DNA of 64,000 bases, from positions 409,235-473,234 of the forward strand of contig NZ_JAJNMU010000003.1 of NCBI RefSeq assembly GCF_022458865.1, given 5' to 3'. The translations under genes were made by a program, and so were the position numbers. This document shows, in pieces, positions 6,218 to 15,104 of the stretch; positions within the stretch are counted from its first letter, which is position 1; every line of letters starts with the position of its first letter. A model generated the notes under the pieces. It was not told where the DNA came from and ran no database searches. It saw nothing but the letters and a program-made list of their open reading frames with translations. Source of the stretch: Paenibacillus periandrae. Its GTDB lineage: Bacteria > Bacillota > Bacilli > Paenibacillales > NBRC-103111.

Positions 6218-7772
6218 GTTGACCCGGGATGAAAAGGAGAAAATGCTTGCCCTGAAAAGAGAGAAGCGAATAAGAAGAGCCCGGGATTCCTTGTGGGAGT
6301 ATTGCAAAACGGAAAGCCCTGGCTTCTACAAGGAAAACCGTTGGCACCTGAAGCTTAACTGCTGGATCCTTCAAGCGTTGTATGATCGGAAACTTACTAA
6401 AGAGGCGTTTATCGAGGCATGTGCTGAGATAGCGCCTATTTGGTTTATCAAGGGCCGTGAGTATATCGAAATGCTTGAACAACTCCAGGATCATCATACT
6501 TATACGCGCCTCATGCAGAATCTTCCCCCACGGGTTGGTAAGAGTCGCACGCTGGTTAACTTCTGCAAATGGGCATTCGGGCAGGATCAGGCGAACCGTG
6601 TCATTACATGTTCCTACAACGATGATCAGGCGAGCGATTTCAGTCGTTACACCCGGGACGGCATTGATGAAACCAAGAACTTCCCGCATGAGATTATATT
6701 CAATGATATTTTCCCGGGCGTTTACATCAAAGATGGCAATGGGTCCTATCAGCAATGGGCGCTGGATGGTCAGTTTTTTAATTACAAGGGAGCTGGGATC
6801 GGCGGGAGCATCACAGGTAAAGGTTGTAATATCTCCATAGTCGATGACCCTGTAAAGGATGCTGAGGAAGCTTATAACGAGAACAGGCTCAACGTGATCT
6901 GGCGCTGGTATACAGGCACATTCCTTTCCCGTTTGGAGGATGAGGGCAAGGGCGGTATAGAAATCGTCAACATGACTCGATGGGCCAAAAAAGACGTTTG
7001 CGGTCGTATTCTTTCCGGACCTGAAGCAAACGAATGGTTCGTGCTGAAGCTTGTAGCCATGGACGACGACGGAAATATGCTTTGTCCAGACCTGCTCTCT
7101 AAAAAGCGTTACCTCAGCCTTAAAACAAATGTAGACGCTGCTATCTTCCGGGCCAACTATCACCAGGAGCCCGTCGATATCCAAGGTAGGCTATACAAAT
7201 CGTTCAAAACCTATGAGGACATTCCTCGCTTCTCCAATGGAGAAGTTGCTTTTGAGCGAATTATCTCGTACACGGATACAGCTGACACGGGTAACGATTA
7301 TCTTTGTCAGCCTGCAGCTGGAGTTTACAAAGGAGAATTGTACATGCTAGATGTGCTTTATACGAAAGAGGGCATGGAAGTAACCGAGCCAGCTGCTGCG
7401 GACATGCTTGTCAAGAATGGCGTCAATGATGCAATTATTGAATCCAATAACGGGGGCCGCGGCTTCGCACGAGCCGTTGAGCGAATCATTTGGGAGAAGT
7501 ATAAAACAAGGTCTGTCATTGTCAAGTGGTTTCATCAAACCAAAAACAAAGTAGCGCGAATCCTTTCAAATAGTACATTCGTGATGGAACACATCTACAT
7601 GCCGGCGAATTGGAAAGATCGATGGCCTGAGTATTACGAAGCCATGACCACTTATCAGAAGGAAGGCAAGAACAAAAATGATGATGCTCCTGATGCGACT
7701 ACGGGATTGGCTGAACAGATCAATGAACAGGCTGCCAATCCGTTAGATCGATTAAGACGGCTATCGAGATAA
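6204..7772 (+). CDS. Phage terminase large subunit
   Basis: The packaging motor: an ATPase that drives DNA into the prohead and a nuclease that cuts it. Walker A is PPRVGKS (residues 108-114) and Walker B is ISIVDDP (about 210-216). The C-terminal RNase H-like nuclease has SYTDTADTGNDY (about 355), IIESNNGGRGFA and DDAPDATTGL near the end. ATG 6204 overlaps the small subunit and is preferred to an upstream start at 6174. At 522 aa it is full length. Confidence 0.95.
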   Translation: MATIELTRDEKEKMLALKREKRIRRARDSLWEYCKTESPGFYKENRWHLKLNCWILQALYDRKLTKEAFIEACAEIAPIWFIKGREYIEMLEQLQDHHTYTRLMQNLPPRVGKSRTLVNFCKWAFGQDQANRVITCSYNDDQASDFSRYTRDGIDETKNFPHEIIFNDIFPGVYIKDGNGSYQQWALDGQFFNYKGAGIGGSITGKGCNISIVDDPVKDAEEAYNENRLNVIWRWYTGTFLSRLEDEGKGGIEIVNMTRWAKKDVCGRILSGPEANEWFVLKLVAMDDDGNMLCPDLLSKKRYLSLKTNVDAAIFRANYHQEPVDIQGRLYKSFKTYEDIPRFSNGEVAFERIISYTDTADTGNDYLCQPAAGVYKGELYMLDVLYTKEGMEVTEPAAADMLVKNGVNDAIIESNNGGRGFARAVERIIWEKYKTRSVIVKWFHQTKNKVARILSNSTFVMEHIYMPANWKDRWPEYYEAMTTYQKEGKNKNDDAPDATTGLAEQINEQAANPLDRLRRLSR

Positions 7773-7789
7773 GGAGGTTATCCAAATAG

Positions 7790-9166
7790 ATGCAAGATAG
7801 AGACACGCAATCAAGGCTGGACGGCATGCGTAGCCGGGCTAATGCTGTGCAGAGGAATGATTTCTTGGTCGGCCATGGGAAGGCGGGAGCAAAGGACGCT
7901 TTATCAAGGCAGCGGATTCCGCTTGGGTATAATCGTATTTCTCACCCTGAGCTTGCCGCTTTTTACGCCACGAATCAGTTCGTACAAAACATCATCGACA
8001 TACCTGCTGAGGATCTGGTCCGTAACTGGTTCAAGCTGAAAATGAAGGATGAGAAGCTGAATGGGCTGCTCATGCGTAAGTTGCGGGACCTGAACGCCAA
8101 GGAAGCTTTCACGGACATGCGACGCTATGAACGGCTGCATGGTGACGGCTTTGTTTCTATTGGAGCGAATCAGGCGACAAACTTCACACTGGCCCAACCG
8201 CTTGACCCGTTGAAGCTTCGGCGCATTGATTACCTGCACGCGTTCAGTTCCTATAAGGTCGGCAGCTTCCAGGTCAACGAGGACATGTTCAGTCCGACAT
8301 ACGGGCAAGTCGAGCAATTCCAGATAAACAGGCGCAGTCAGATAGGGCGCCAGATCGCAGGAAATGATAACGGCTATGTTCATCGGTCGCGCCTCTTCCA
8401 CGACCAGACACGGCGCTTAGAGATGGACCTGCAAGGTCAATCAGTCATAGAGCCTATGTATGATGTGCTGACGGTGTTCGATACGGCGCTATGGAGTGTG
8501 GGGCAAATCCTTTATGACTTTACGTTTAAAGCATACAAGAGCCCGGGTGTGGACCACATGAATAAGGAGGACAAGCAAGAATTCTCCATGCTTGCAGATT
8601 TTATGTTCCGCACTGAAGCGTTAGCCTTGATCGGTAAGGATGAGGAGTTAACCAAAGTTACAACCAATGTGGCGGGAATTAAGGATCTGCTCGACTTCGT
8701 ATGGGAGTCTCTTGCCGGATCTGCCAAGATGCCTAAGAGCGTAATCAAGGGGCAGGAAAGCGGCACGATCACAGGCGCACAGTATGATGTGATGAACTAC
8801 TACTCTCGTATCGCGGCCGCACAGGAGACAGAGTTAAGACCACACGCGGAGCGTTTGATTGGATACCTCATGCTGTGTTCCGACGATGTTGGCGGTCGCA
8901 TCGATCCCGATAACGTTGAATGGGAGCTTGTCTTTAATCCACTGTGGAACGTCGATCAGGAAACGGATGCTAAGATCAGGAAGATGCACGCTGAGGCAGA
9001 CAACATTTATATAACCGCTGGTGTACTGGATCCTGATGAGGTAAAGGCGAAACGGTTCCCTGAGCTGGAATCGTCTGAGACTGCATTAAAAACGGACAGC
9101 CTCATCTTTGCCCAAGAGGAATTAGACGAGCTGCTGAAAAGGGCAAGCGAACGGTTTGGGGAGTGA
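7790..9166 (+). CDS. Phage portal protein (DUF1073 family)
   Basis: Forms the dodecameric ring at one capsid vertex through which DNA enters and leaves. At 458 aa, with a start such as SHPELAAFYATNQFVQNIID (about residues 51-70) and a helical end, it matches the DUF1073 portal family. AAGGAGG precedes the ATG. Some databases label this family with the name of the anti-CBASS enzyme Acb1; no paired HxT/HxS motifs of that enzyme are present here, and the position between large terminase and Mu F-like protein supports a portal role. Confidence 0.9.
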   Translation: MQDRDTQSRLDGMRSRANAVQRNDFLVGHGKAGAKDALSRQRIPLGYNRISHPELAAFYATNQFVQNIIDIPAEDLVRNWFKLKMKDEKLNGLLMRKLRDLNAKEAFTDMRRYERLHGDGFVSIGANQATNFTLAQPLDPLKLRRIDYLHAFSSYKVGSFQVNEDMFSPTYGQVEQFQINRRSQIGRQIAGNDNGYVHRSRLFHDQTRRLEMDLQGQSVIEPMYDVLTVFDTALWSVGQILYDFTFKAYKSPGVDHMNKEDKQEFSMLADFMFRTEALALIGKDEELTKVTTNVAGIKDLLDFVWESLAGSAKMPKSVIKGQESGTITGAQYDVMNYYSRIAAAQETELRPHAERLIGYLMLCSDDVGGRIDPDNVEWELVFNPLWNVDQETDAKIRKMHAEADNIYITAGVLDPDEVKAKRFPELESSETALKTDSLIFAQEELDELLKRASERFGE

Positions 9167-9170
9167 TCAC

Positions 9171-9953
9171 ATGGCACGCCGAATGATTATACCACCTACT
9201 CGCTTCCCGAATGCTGTTGCAGCCAGCTATTCACGGGCGATGGCACAGATGATACAGCAGATGCACAGCATCACGTACGCTGCCTTACTAAAGTCTATTG
9301 CTGAGGAAGTGAGGATTTACCAAAACGAGAGTTACCGTGCTGATGGTCCGCTGGATATTATTTGGAACGCCTTGAAGTTTGCCAAGGATCGTGTCGCGGC
9401 GCAGATATTCAATCCGGCCAAGGTTGTTGAGGTCGCTTCTCAGTTCGTAAGCCGCGTTAATTTCTTCAATAAACGCATGGTCAACAACCAATTTGACGGC
9501 AGGGTTAGAGGATTCGATCCAACCGAACGAGAACCGTGGATAAACGACTATATGAAGGTGTCGGTCAAGGAGAACGTCAGTTACATTACAAAGCTCCAGG
9601 ACGATTACGCTGCCCGTGTGGAATCTATTGTCATGCAGGGCGTCAAGAACGGGCAAAAGCTTACCGACATGGCGCAGGAGATCAGTAAGGCTGCCAACAT
9701 AAGCTATCAGCGAGCCAAGTTTATAGCTCGGGATCAAACGGGCAGTATCACAGGGCAGCTCACAGCAAAGAGACACCAAGATGCCGGATTCAAACGGTTC
9801 AAGTGGTCTACAAGCCATGATGAGCGGGTCAGGCCAGAGCACCGAGGGTATGACGGCAAGATATACCCCTACGATCAACCGCCTGCTGGTAAGCTGCCAG
9901 GAGTACCTTTTAATTGCAGGTGTGTTGCTTATCCGGTAGATGATGAGGAATAA
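9171..9953 (+). CDS. Minor head protein, SPP1 gp7 / Mu F family
   Basis: A minor capsid protein that attaches near the portal and helps head assembly or DNA ejection. The C-terminal domain (about residues 165-260) contains ARDQTGSITGQLTAKRHQDAG, HDERVRPEHRGYDGKIYP and a final GVPFNCRCVAYP, the hallmark of the Mu F-like domain. ATG 9171 follows GGGGAGTGATCAC; an ATG at 9156 overlaps the portal gene. It is translationally close to the portal gene. Confidence 0.9.
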   Translation: MARRMIIPPTRFPNAVAASYSRAMAQMIQQMHSITYAALLKSIAEEVRIYQNESYRADGPLDIIWNALKFAKDRVAAQIFNPAKVVEVASQFVSRVNFFNKRMVNNQFDGRVRGFDPTEREPWINDYMKVSVKENVSYITKLQDDYAARVESIVMQGVKNGQKLTDMAQEISKAANISYQRAKFIARDQTGSITGQLTAKRHQDAGFKRFKWSTSHDERVRPEHRGYDGKIYPYDQPPAGKLPGVPFNCRCVAYPVDDEE

Positions 9954-9992
9954 ATTGTGTGAAACTTCCTGAGAATCGTTAATTTTCCGTTG

Positions 9993-9998
9993 TATAAT
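9993..9998 (+). promoter_or_regulatory. Putative -10 box of an independently transcribed moron
   Basis: TATAAT sits 36 bp before the TTG start of the next gene, in an AT-rich gap within the head gene block. The best -35 at 17 bp spacing is the weak TGAGAA (9970-9975). Together with the terminator at 10321-10342 it suggests independent expression. Confidence 0.4.
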
Positions 9999-10033
9999 CA
10001 ATGTGTGTTAGTAGACGAAGGAGGATGAACGCG

Positions 10034-10312
10034 TTGAAAGATCGTTATTTTAAGATTACGGGCACGAGAGTGACTGGGGACTATTTTGTTAAAGAATACA
10101 TCAATGGAGTTCCTAACGAGTTATTCAAAATAGTTAAGAAATACAAAGGTGGATTGAAAGAGGCTAGGCAAAGAATAGGAGAACACCTTAAAAATCAAGG
10201 TTACTCCATGAATGATGTTTTCAAACATGAATGTATTGTCCCTGGGAGAAAAAACAACCCATCACATAAATGGACTATTGAAGAATATCTAATCGGAGTA
10301 CCAATAAAATAA
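10034..10312 (+). CDS. Moron: basic protein of unknown function (92 aa)
   Basis: Interrupts the head genes with its own -10 box and terminator, the classic moron layout, so it may be expressed from the lysogen. AAGGAGG is 9 bases before TTG 10034; ATG 10025 abuts the box and is rejected. The protein is basic and lysine-rich, with a repeated motif: EYINGVPNELFKI near the start and EYLIGVPIK at the end. No domain is recognised. Its codon use is more AT-rich than the flanking head genes, consistent with separate acquisition. A host-benefit or anti-phage role is possible but not shown. Confidence 0.6.
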   Translation: MKDRYFKITGTRVTGDYFVKEYINGVPNELFKIVKKYKGGLKEARQRIGEHLKNQGYSMNDVFKHECIVPGRKNNPSHKWTIEEYLIGVPIK

Positions 10313-10320
10313 AGAAATTA

Positions 10321-10342
10321 AAGCGCCGGAGGGTGCTTTTTT
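10321..10342 (+). terminator. Terminator of the head-region moron
   Basis: AGCGCC and GGTGCT flank a GGAG loop (one G-U pair), followed by TTTTTT. It lies 8 bp after the moron stop and 30 bp before the protease/scaffold gene. Confidence 0.75.
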
Positions 10343-10371
10343 AATTGCCCGGAAGGAGGTGAACAAAAGCA

Positions 10372-11478
10372 ATGAAGCAGCAACGATATGACCGCGCTAC
10401 CGTGTTGGACTTTGCTGACGATGCCGCTGGGTACCTGACCGTTACCGCTGCTATAACGCGCCCGGGCGTCTTCCCTTACCGCAGGAGTGACGGAAAGGTG
10501 CGGTATGAAGCGAAGCTGCCGGAGGATATATTCAGCGATTTGGCAGTATCCACAGCTCGTGCAAAGCCCGTTACCGACGAACACCCGCCGGAACCAGTCA
10601 CTTCTCGCAATTGGCAGCAGTATGCGAAGGGTACCAGCCACACCGATAGTCGGGTCGAGGGAGATATGCTTAAAATCTCAATGACCGTCACGGACCCGGC
10701 ATTGATCCAACGTATTCGCTCTGGTGACCAGAAGGAGATTTCCATAGGTTTTGAAACCGATTTGATCAGCGAGCCTGGCGAGTACATGGGGCAGCGCTAC
10801 GATGCAAAACAAACCAACATAGCAATTAATCATATTGCAATCACTAAGCAAGGGCGGGCGGGTCCGACGGTGGCGATCCGCGGTGATTCAGCATATGAGA
10901 TTGACGAAAACGACAAAGGAGATGAAACGATCACAATGGCAAAGTATACGATTGACGGAAAAGAATTTGAAGTGCCAAGCGAAGTTAAATCTCGTTTGGA
11001 TGCAGTTGAGGCTCAATTGGAGTCAGCTAAAACAAAAGCGGCTACGGTAGATACTCTGCAAGGGCGCTATGACGCTTTGGAAGCAACACTCAATACAACC
11101 AAGCAAGAGCTTGAGGATACCAAGAAAAACGCCCTCACGAATCAACTGGACGCTGCTGTTACTGCAAGGGTGGAGCTTATTGGGTCTGCGAAGACATTCC
11201 TTGGAGATTCTTTCAACTTCACCGGCAAGAATGACCGTGATGTGAAGCTGGCCGTGATTCAAAAAGTGAAGGGTGCGGATTTCAAGTCCGATGGCAAGAC
11301 CGACGATTATGTGAATGCTTTCTATGATGCTACAGTCGAACGTTCCAAGGCAGATGGGTTTTCCTCTATCGGAGCTAACCACATGGCTACAGGCGGCACA
11401 TATAGCACAGACAGCCAGAAAAAGGTTGATGAGAACCGTGCAGCTCGCTTGAATATGCACAATAAGGAGGCGAAATAA
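10372..11478 (+). CDS. Prohead protease/scaffold protein (DUF2213)
   Basis: The N-terminal 180 residues match DUF2213, a phage maturation-protease-like domain: ITRPGVFPYRR, the TDEHPPEPV block (about residues 66-74) and KEISIGFETDL. The C-terminal half is a lysine- and glutamate-rich coiled coil (about 195-260), the usual scaffold form. An in-frame ATG at 10936 (residue 189) with AAAGGAG 14 bases upstream could start a separate scaffold product, as in lambda C/Nu3. The gene lies directly before the cement and major capsid genes, as expected. Confidence 0.8.
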   Translation: MKQQRYDRATVLDFADDAAGYLTVTAAITRPGVFPYRRSDGKVRYEAKLPEDIFSDLAVSTARAKPVTDEHPPEPVTSRNWQQYAKGTSHTDSRVEGDMLKISMTVTDPALIQRIRSGDQKEISIGFETDLISEPGEYMGQRYDAKQTNIAINHIAITKQGRAGPTVAIRGDSAYEIDENDKGDETITMAKYTIDGKEFEVPSEVKSRLDAVEAQLESAKTKAATVDTLQGRYDALEATLNTTKQELEDTKKNALTNQLDAAVTARVELIGSAKTFLGDSFNFTGKNDRDVKLAVIQKVKGADFKSDGKTDDYVNAFYDATVERSKADGFSSIGANHMATGGTYSTDSQKKVDENRAARLNMHNKEAK

Positions 11479-11481
11479 GTC

Positions 11482-11949
11482 ATGCCCATTTCAAGCTATC
11501 CGCAATACATGAGTGAGGTTGGCGGCAAAGGTACTCTTGCTCTATATCCTGAACATCATGCCGACACGGTGGCTGCATCTGCGACAATCCCATGGGGTAA
11601 AGCAGTGCAATATACGGCTACCAATAAGAACAAAGGCGAGGTATACGCAGGTACTCGCAAGGTGATTGGCGTGGCAATGGCTAACCATTATGCGGAATAT
11701 CGTACCACGACTACAGTAGGTGAGTATGTAGTCGGTGACGCTGTTTCCGCGCTTCGTAAAGGCTGCATTTGGGTCGAAGTGCTGGAAGATGTGGTAAAGG
11801 GCGATCTTGCTGTTGCAGACAACACCACAGGTAACTTCAGACCTTCAACAACCGGAACGGCAACGATTTCGGCTATTGTTGGAGAGTTTAAGTCATCTGC
11901 ATTGGCGAATGGCCTTGCGATCCTTGAATTGAATCTGCCAAATGCTTAA
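11482..11949 (+). CDS. Structural cement / head decoration protein (DUF2190-like)
   Basis: The 155-aa protein is rich in Gly, Ala, Thr and Val and predicted all-beta, with GKAVQYTATNKNKGEV, VIGVAMAN and DLAVADNTTGNF segments. It fits the gp24-like cement proteins that stabilise the capsid and lies between scaffold and major capsid as in related phages. It starts 3 bp after the scaffold gene. Confidence 0.75.
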   Translation: MPISSYPQYMSEVGGKGTLALYPEHHADTVAASATIPWGKAVQYTATNKNKGEVYAGTRKVIGVAMANHYAEYRTTTTVGEYVVGDAVSALRKGCIWVEVLEDVVKGDLAVADNTTGNFRPSTTGTATISAIVGEFKSSALANGLAILELNLPNA

Positions 11950-11978
11950 TCAAATTAAAATGGAGGTGCTCCAAGAAG

Positions 11979-12890
11979 ATGACAATGACAAACGATGCGA
12001 TCACAACAAGAATTAGGCCGCTTGATCTTGAAGCGGTGGACAACACGCTGTACGAACCGAAATACGAAGAGCTCACAGCACGCCAAGCAATCAGCCTGAA
12101 AACGGATATTCCTGCCGGTGCTGAAACCTACGCCTACAACATCATGACACGGTCAGGAGTTGCTAAGATTCTGGCCAACAATGCCGATGACGTACCTTTG
12201 GTTGACTTGGATATGCGCAGAGAGTTCCAACGCATCTATTCAATTGTAACAGGGTTCTCATACACGGTTCAGGAGCTACGCGCAGCTGCCATGGTAAATA
12301 TGCCTGTGGACCCTGCTAAAGCGGCTGTTGCACGTAGGGCCGTAGCCGAAAAAGAAAATCGCTTAGTATGGGCTGGTGATGACGATTATGCAATTAAGGG
12401 TATCGTCAACACTGTAGGAATCCAAGTGACCAATGTTCCAAATAATGCAGCTGGTACCAGCAAGCTTTGGTCTGCAAAGACTCCAGCAGAGATTCTTAAG
12501 GATATCCGCATCCTTAAAGGTCTGATCACGGTTTTGCCGGGTCAATCAAATGGGAGCTTAACTTTGGCTTTGCCAGTTACGCAATTCGAAGCGCTTGACG
12601 AGCGGTATAGCGATTACGATTCTCGAACTCTAAGAGAGGTCATCAATTCTTACGGGTGGTTCAAGCGCATTCTGAGGGTTGCTGATTTAAAAGGAAAGGG
12701 GACGGCTGGCTCTGATAGTATGCTGATCTTTGACGGATCACCTGAGGTTGTTCAGTTACTGCTTCCAATGGATATGATTCGCCATGACCCTGAATGGAAG
12801 TTCCCGCGCTGGAAAATCGCGGTTGAAGAACGTTGCGGCGGCGTTATCGTTCGCTATCCCATGGCTATTGCGAGAGGAGACGGTATCTAA
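11979..12890 (+). CDS. Major capsid protein (DUF2184-like, HK97-type fold)
   Basis: Builds the icosahedral head. The 303-aa protein begins with a short N-arm, has a VTGFSYTVQELRAA helix-like segment near residues 90-103 and a conserved end PRWKIAVEERCGGVIVRYP. Length and gene order after protease/scaffold and cement support the assignment. GGAGGTG is 10 bases upstream of ATG 11979; a second ATG two codons later is possible. Its TAA overlaps the next ATG. Confidence 0.85.
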   Translation: MTMTNDAITTRIRPLDLEAVDNTLYEPKYEELTARQAISLKTDIPAGAETYAYNIMTRSGVAKILANNADDVPLVDLDMRREFQRIYSIVTGFSYTVQELRAAAMVNMPVDPAKAAVARRAVAEKENRLVWAGDDDYAIKGIVNTVGIQVTNVPNNAAGTSKLWSAKTPAEILKDIRILKGLITVLPGQSNGSLTLALPVTQFEALDERYSDYDSRTLREVINSYGWFKRILRVADLKGKGTAGSDSMLIFDGSPEVVQLLLPMDMIRHDPEWKFPRWKIAVEERCGGVIVRYPMAIARGDGI

Positions 12891-13270
12891 TGATCGTTCA
12901 TAACAAAGGGGATTTTGTAAGAAGTCAGGGAGGCGTCCGGTTGATTCCGGGCGTCAATAACATCACGGATGGGGAATGGGCTATCTTTAAAGCTGATTCT
13001 CTCAATCAGGAACTTATCGATGATGGGGAAATTGTTGCTCAAGAGATCGATGGCAAAGCAAAGACATTGGCTGATTTGAATAATGGAGAAGCAGCAGCTT
13101 TGATTAAGGACACATTTGATTTGAATTTGCTGGCTTCACTGCTCAAGGAAGAAGAGGCAGGCAAGAACCGTAAATCGGTCCTTGATATCATTTCCAAGCA
13201 GGCAGCTACGATTGAAAAAGAGATCGAGGAGGCCAAGAAAAAGGCCAAGGAAGGCGACGACAACGAGTAA
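12890..13270 (+). CDS. Phage head-region protein (126 aa), unknown function
   Basis: Starts at ATG 12890, overlapping the capsid stop by one base with GAGAGGAG just before; an upstream start at 12833 lies inside the capsid gene. The first half is compact (IVHNKGDFVRSQGG, LIPGVNNITDGEWAIF) and the end is a very charged KKKAKEGDDNE tail. It may be a head or connector accessory protein; the family is not recognised. Confidence 0.65.
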   Translation: MIVHNKGDFVRSQGGVRLIPGVNNITDGEWAIFKADSLNQELIDDGEIVAQEIDGKAKTLADLNNGEAAALIKDTFDLNLLASLLKEEEAGKNRKSVLDIISKQAATIEKEIEEAKKKAKEGDDNE

Positions 13271-13282
13271 AGGCGGTGCGTC

Positions 13283-13615
13283 ATGAAAACAACTATTCAA
13301 AAAGTTCGTGGTATAGCTGCGCACCTTACAGGTATGAAAGATGAAGACCTACAGTTGTATGTTGATGATGCTTACGACGATGTAATTAACCTGTATGGTG
13401 TTCCGGACGAAAAAGCGGAACGTCTAAACCGCTATCTTGCTGCGCATATGGCTACTCTGAACATCCGGAGAGCTATTTTGAAAAAGGCAGCAGATTTACA
13501 GGTACAATATGCACGCGCAGATAGCGTAGGTGGTTCGGAGTATCTTGACGAATTCAATCGCTTGCTTGCTTTGCTAACCGGGAAGGGTCCGAGGATCGGA
13601 TTAATGGTGCTCTAA
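13283..13615 (+). CDS. Head-tail connector, DUF4054 family
   Basis: A 110-aa helical protein with the pattern LQLYVDDAYDDVINLYGV and ERLNRYLAAHMATLN, matching DUF4054 adaptor proteins that join portal and neck. Its stop overlaps the next start (TAATG), so the genes are coupled. Confidence 0.75.
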   Translation: MKTTIQKVRGIAAHLTGMKDEDLQLYVDDAYDDVINLYGVPDEKAERLNRYLAAHMATLNIRRAILKKAADLQVQYARADSVGGSEYLDEFNRLLALLTGKGPRIGLMVL

Positions 13616-14235
13616 TGGCCTCTAGTGGCGTTCGTGTAAGTATTTTTGATCGCATTTCAAATTGGGTGAAGTTCAAGAAGCACATGAAGGAACTGGATAA
13701 GTATGGCGTTGAGGTCGGGGTATTCGGGGCAGATTCATTCATTCAGATGATCGCCAATGTTCACGAATACGGATTAACCATAAAACCTAAAGGTCAATTC
13801 TTAACAATTCCTACTGCAGCAGCGGGTGATCGAGGGGCAAGAGACTTCGGGAAAGAACTGTTCAGGCCAAAAGGTAAGAAAATTCTTGCAGTTGCAAAGC
13901 CGGACGGGACCCTTGAGGTCATGTTTTATTTAGTGGAGAGCGTAACGATACCAGAACGTTCTTTCATTCGTTCCACCTTTGACGAAAAGAAAAGGGAATG
14001 GGACCGTTACTTCGAAAAGCTGATGGAGGAATTGCTGCTCAAGTACAAAGCCACACCAAAGCAGCTATATGACAGGCTGGGGGCTCGCATGGTAGCTGAT
14101 GTACAAGCTAAGATAACAGCTCTTCATAATCCGCCGAATGCGCATGCCACCAAGAAGCGAAAAGGAAGCACTAACCCATTAGTTGATACCGGAAAGCTGC
14201 GTCAAGCCATTACCTATAGGGTGGTGAGGAAGTGA
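13615..14235 (+). CDS. Head-tail joining protein, HK97 gp10-like
   Basis: The 206-aa protein holds VEVGVFGAD, MIANVHEYGLTIKPK and a typical IPERSFIRSTFDEK segment, followed by a helical domain and an end (NPLVDTGKLRQAITYRVV) common to phage virion-morphogenesis and gp10-like joining proteins. It likely completes the neck or tail terminus. The DNA overlaps the neighbours at both ends by 1-4 bp. Confidence 0.75.
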   Translation: MASSGVRVSIFDRISNWVKFKKHMKELDKYGVEVGVFGADSFIQMIANVHEYGLTIKPKGQFLTIPTAAAGDRGARDFGKELFRPKGKKILAVAKPDGTLEVMFYLVESVTIPERSFIRSTFDEKKREWDRYFEKLMEELLLKYKATPKQLYDRLGARMVADVQAKITALHNPPNAHATKKRKGSTNPLVDTGKLRQAITYRVVRK

Positions 14236-14618
14236 CACAGATCATGGACTTTAATGAGTTGTTTAGCGAGTGGGTAGCTACATTCCAACGTATTCCGAAG
14301 GGCGAGGGCCATTACGATTATGAAAACGGCGGTATTTGGGTATCAGGATATGGCGAGCCAGAGGAAATGACGGCAATAATCGTTGCGCTGACATACAAGG
14401 ACCTGAATGACCTCCAGTTCTCTCCTGGGGGCGTGTATACGCGGGATGATTGCAAGATTTACCTGCAGAAACCACGGGAATTAATTAGGGATGATCGTGT
14501 AATATACAAAGGGCAGGAATACCTTGTCGTGGAGCAGATACCTTACGATGAATATGCCGATTTTGATATATTTATCATCAAGCGGGTGGATACCAAGGGG
14601 CGTGACCCTGTTGTTTGA
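14232..14618 (+). CDS. Head-closure / neck protein (128 aa)
   Basis: GTG start inside the stop of the previous gene. The protein is beta-rich with GIWVSGYGEPEEMTAIIVAL and VIYKGQEYLVVEQIPY, resembling short head-closure proteins encoded between gp10-like and tail-terminator genes. The assignment is by order and size; the family was not proven. Confidence 0.55.
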   Translation: MTQIMDFNELFSEWVATFQRIPKGEGHYDYENGGIWVSGYGEPEEMTAIIVALTYKDLNDLQFSPGGVYTRDDCKIYLQKPRELIRDDRVIYKGQEYLVVEQIPYDEYADFDIFIIKRVDTKGRDPVV

Positions 14619-15102
14619 TATCCCAGCTATACGCAATCCGATTATCAAAGGGGCTTACCAAAAGCTCCAGTGCCCGCTGATCCGTGTCGATCAGACAGGC
14701 GATGTGCCGGATTACCCATATGTTACGTATACCATTACCTCACCGCGGATCGCTCAGAGCCAGCATGAAATCGACGTCACAACAGCGCTCGGTCGGACTC
14801 GTACTAAGACCGTGGAAATGGTGTTTTCCTTTACGGCCTACTCTGAAAAGGAAGATGAGACTATGGATTTATGCATGAAGCTGGTTGAACATTTTGACCG
14901 GACGGCTCGGGACGATCTACGGGATATCGGAATCGTGGTGGTGAACATTGGATCTATCGATAACCGTAGCGTATTTTTGGCAGAACATTACGAAAGGCGG
15001 CAAGGCTTGGATGTGCGAATCCGAGTCATTGACCGTCTTTTTGAGCCTGCAGGTACAGGAACGGGTTATATTGAGCAAGCAGAAATTACGAAGGAGGAAT
15101 GA
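14611..15102 (+). CDS. Phage neck / tail terminator protein
   Basis: The 163-aa protein shows CPLIRVDQTGDVPDYPYVTY and a final RRQGLDVRIRVIDRLFEP, a pattern of neck-terminator proteins encoded just before tail sheath genes. TTG 14611 follows AAGGGGCG by about 10 bases and overlaps the previous gene by 8 bp; GTG 14602 and ATG 14524 are alternatives without good spacing. The start is the least certain part. Confidence 0.65.
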   Translation: MFDIPAIRNPIIKGAYQKLQCPLIRVDQTGDVPDYPYVTYTITSPRIAQSQHEIDVTTALGRTRTKTVEMVFSFTAYSEKEDETMDLCMKLVEHFDRTARDDLRDIGIVVVNIGSIDNRSVFLAEHYERRQGLDVRIRVIDRLFEPAGTGTGYIEQAEITKEE

Positions 15103-15104
15103 TC

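Noticed and set aside
6120..7184. 354-codon reverse frame inside the terminase genes
   Set aside because: Fully antisense to strong terminase motifs, no ribosome site and no family-like sequence; a codon-bias shadow.
7790..9166. Anti-CBASS enzyme Acb1 label for the DUF1073 protein
   Set aside because: No paired HxT/HxS motifs of the Acb1 phosphodiesterase; gene order and length fit a portal protein.
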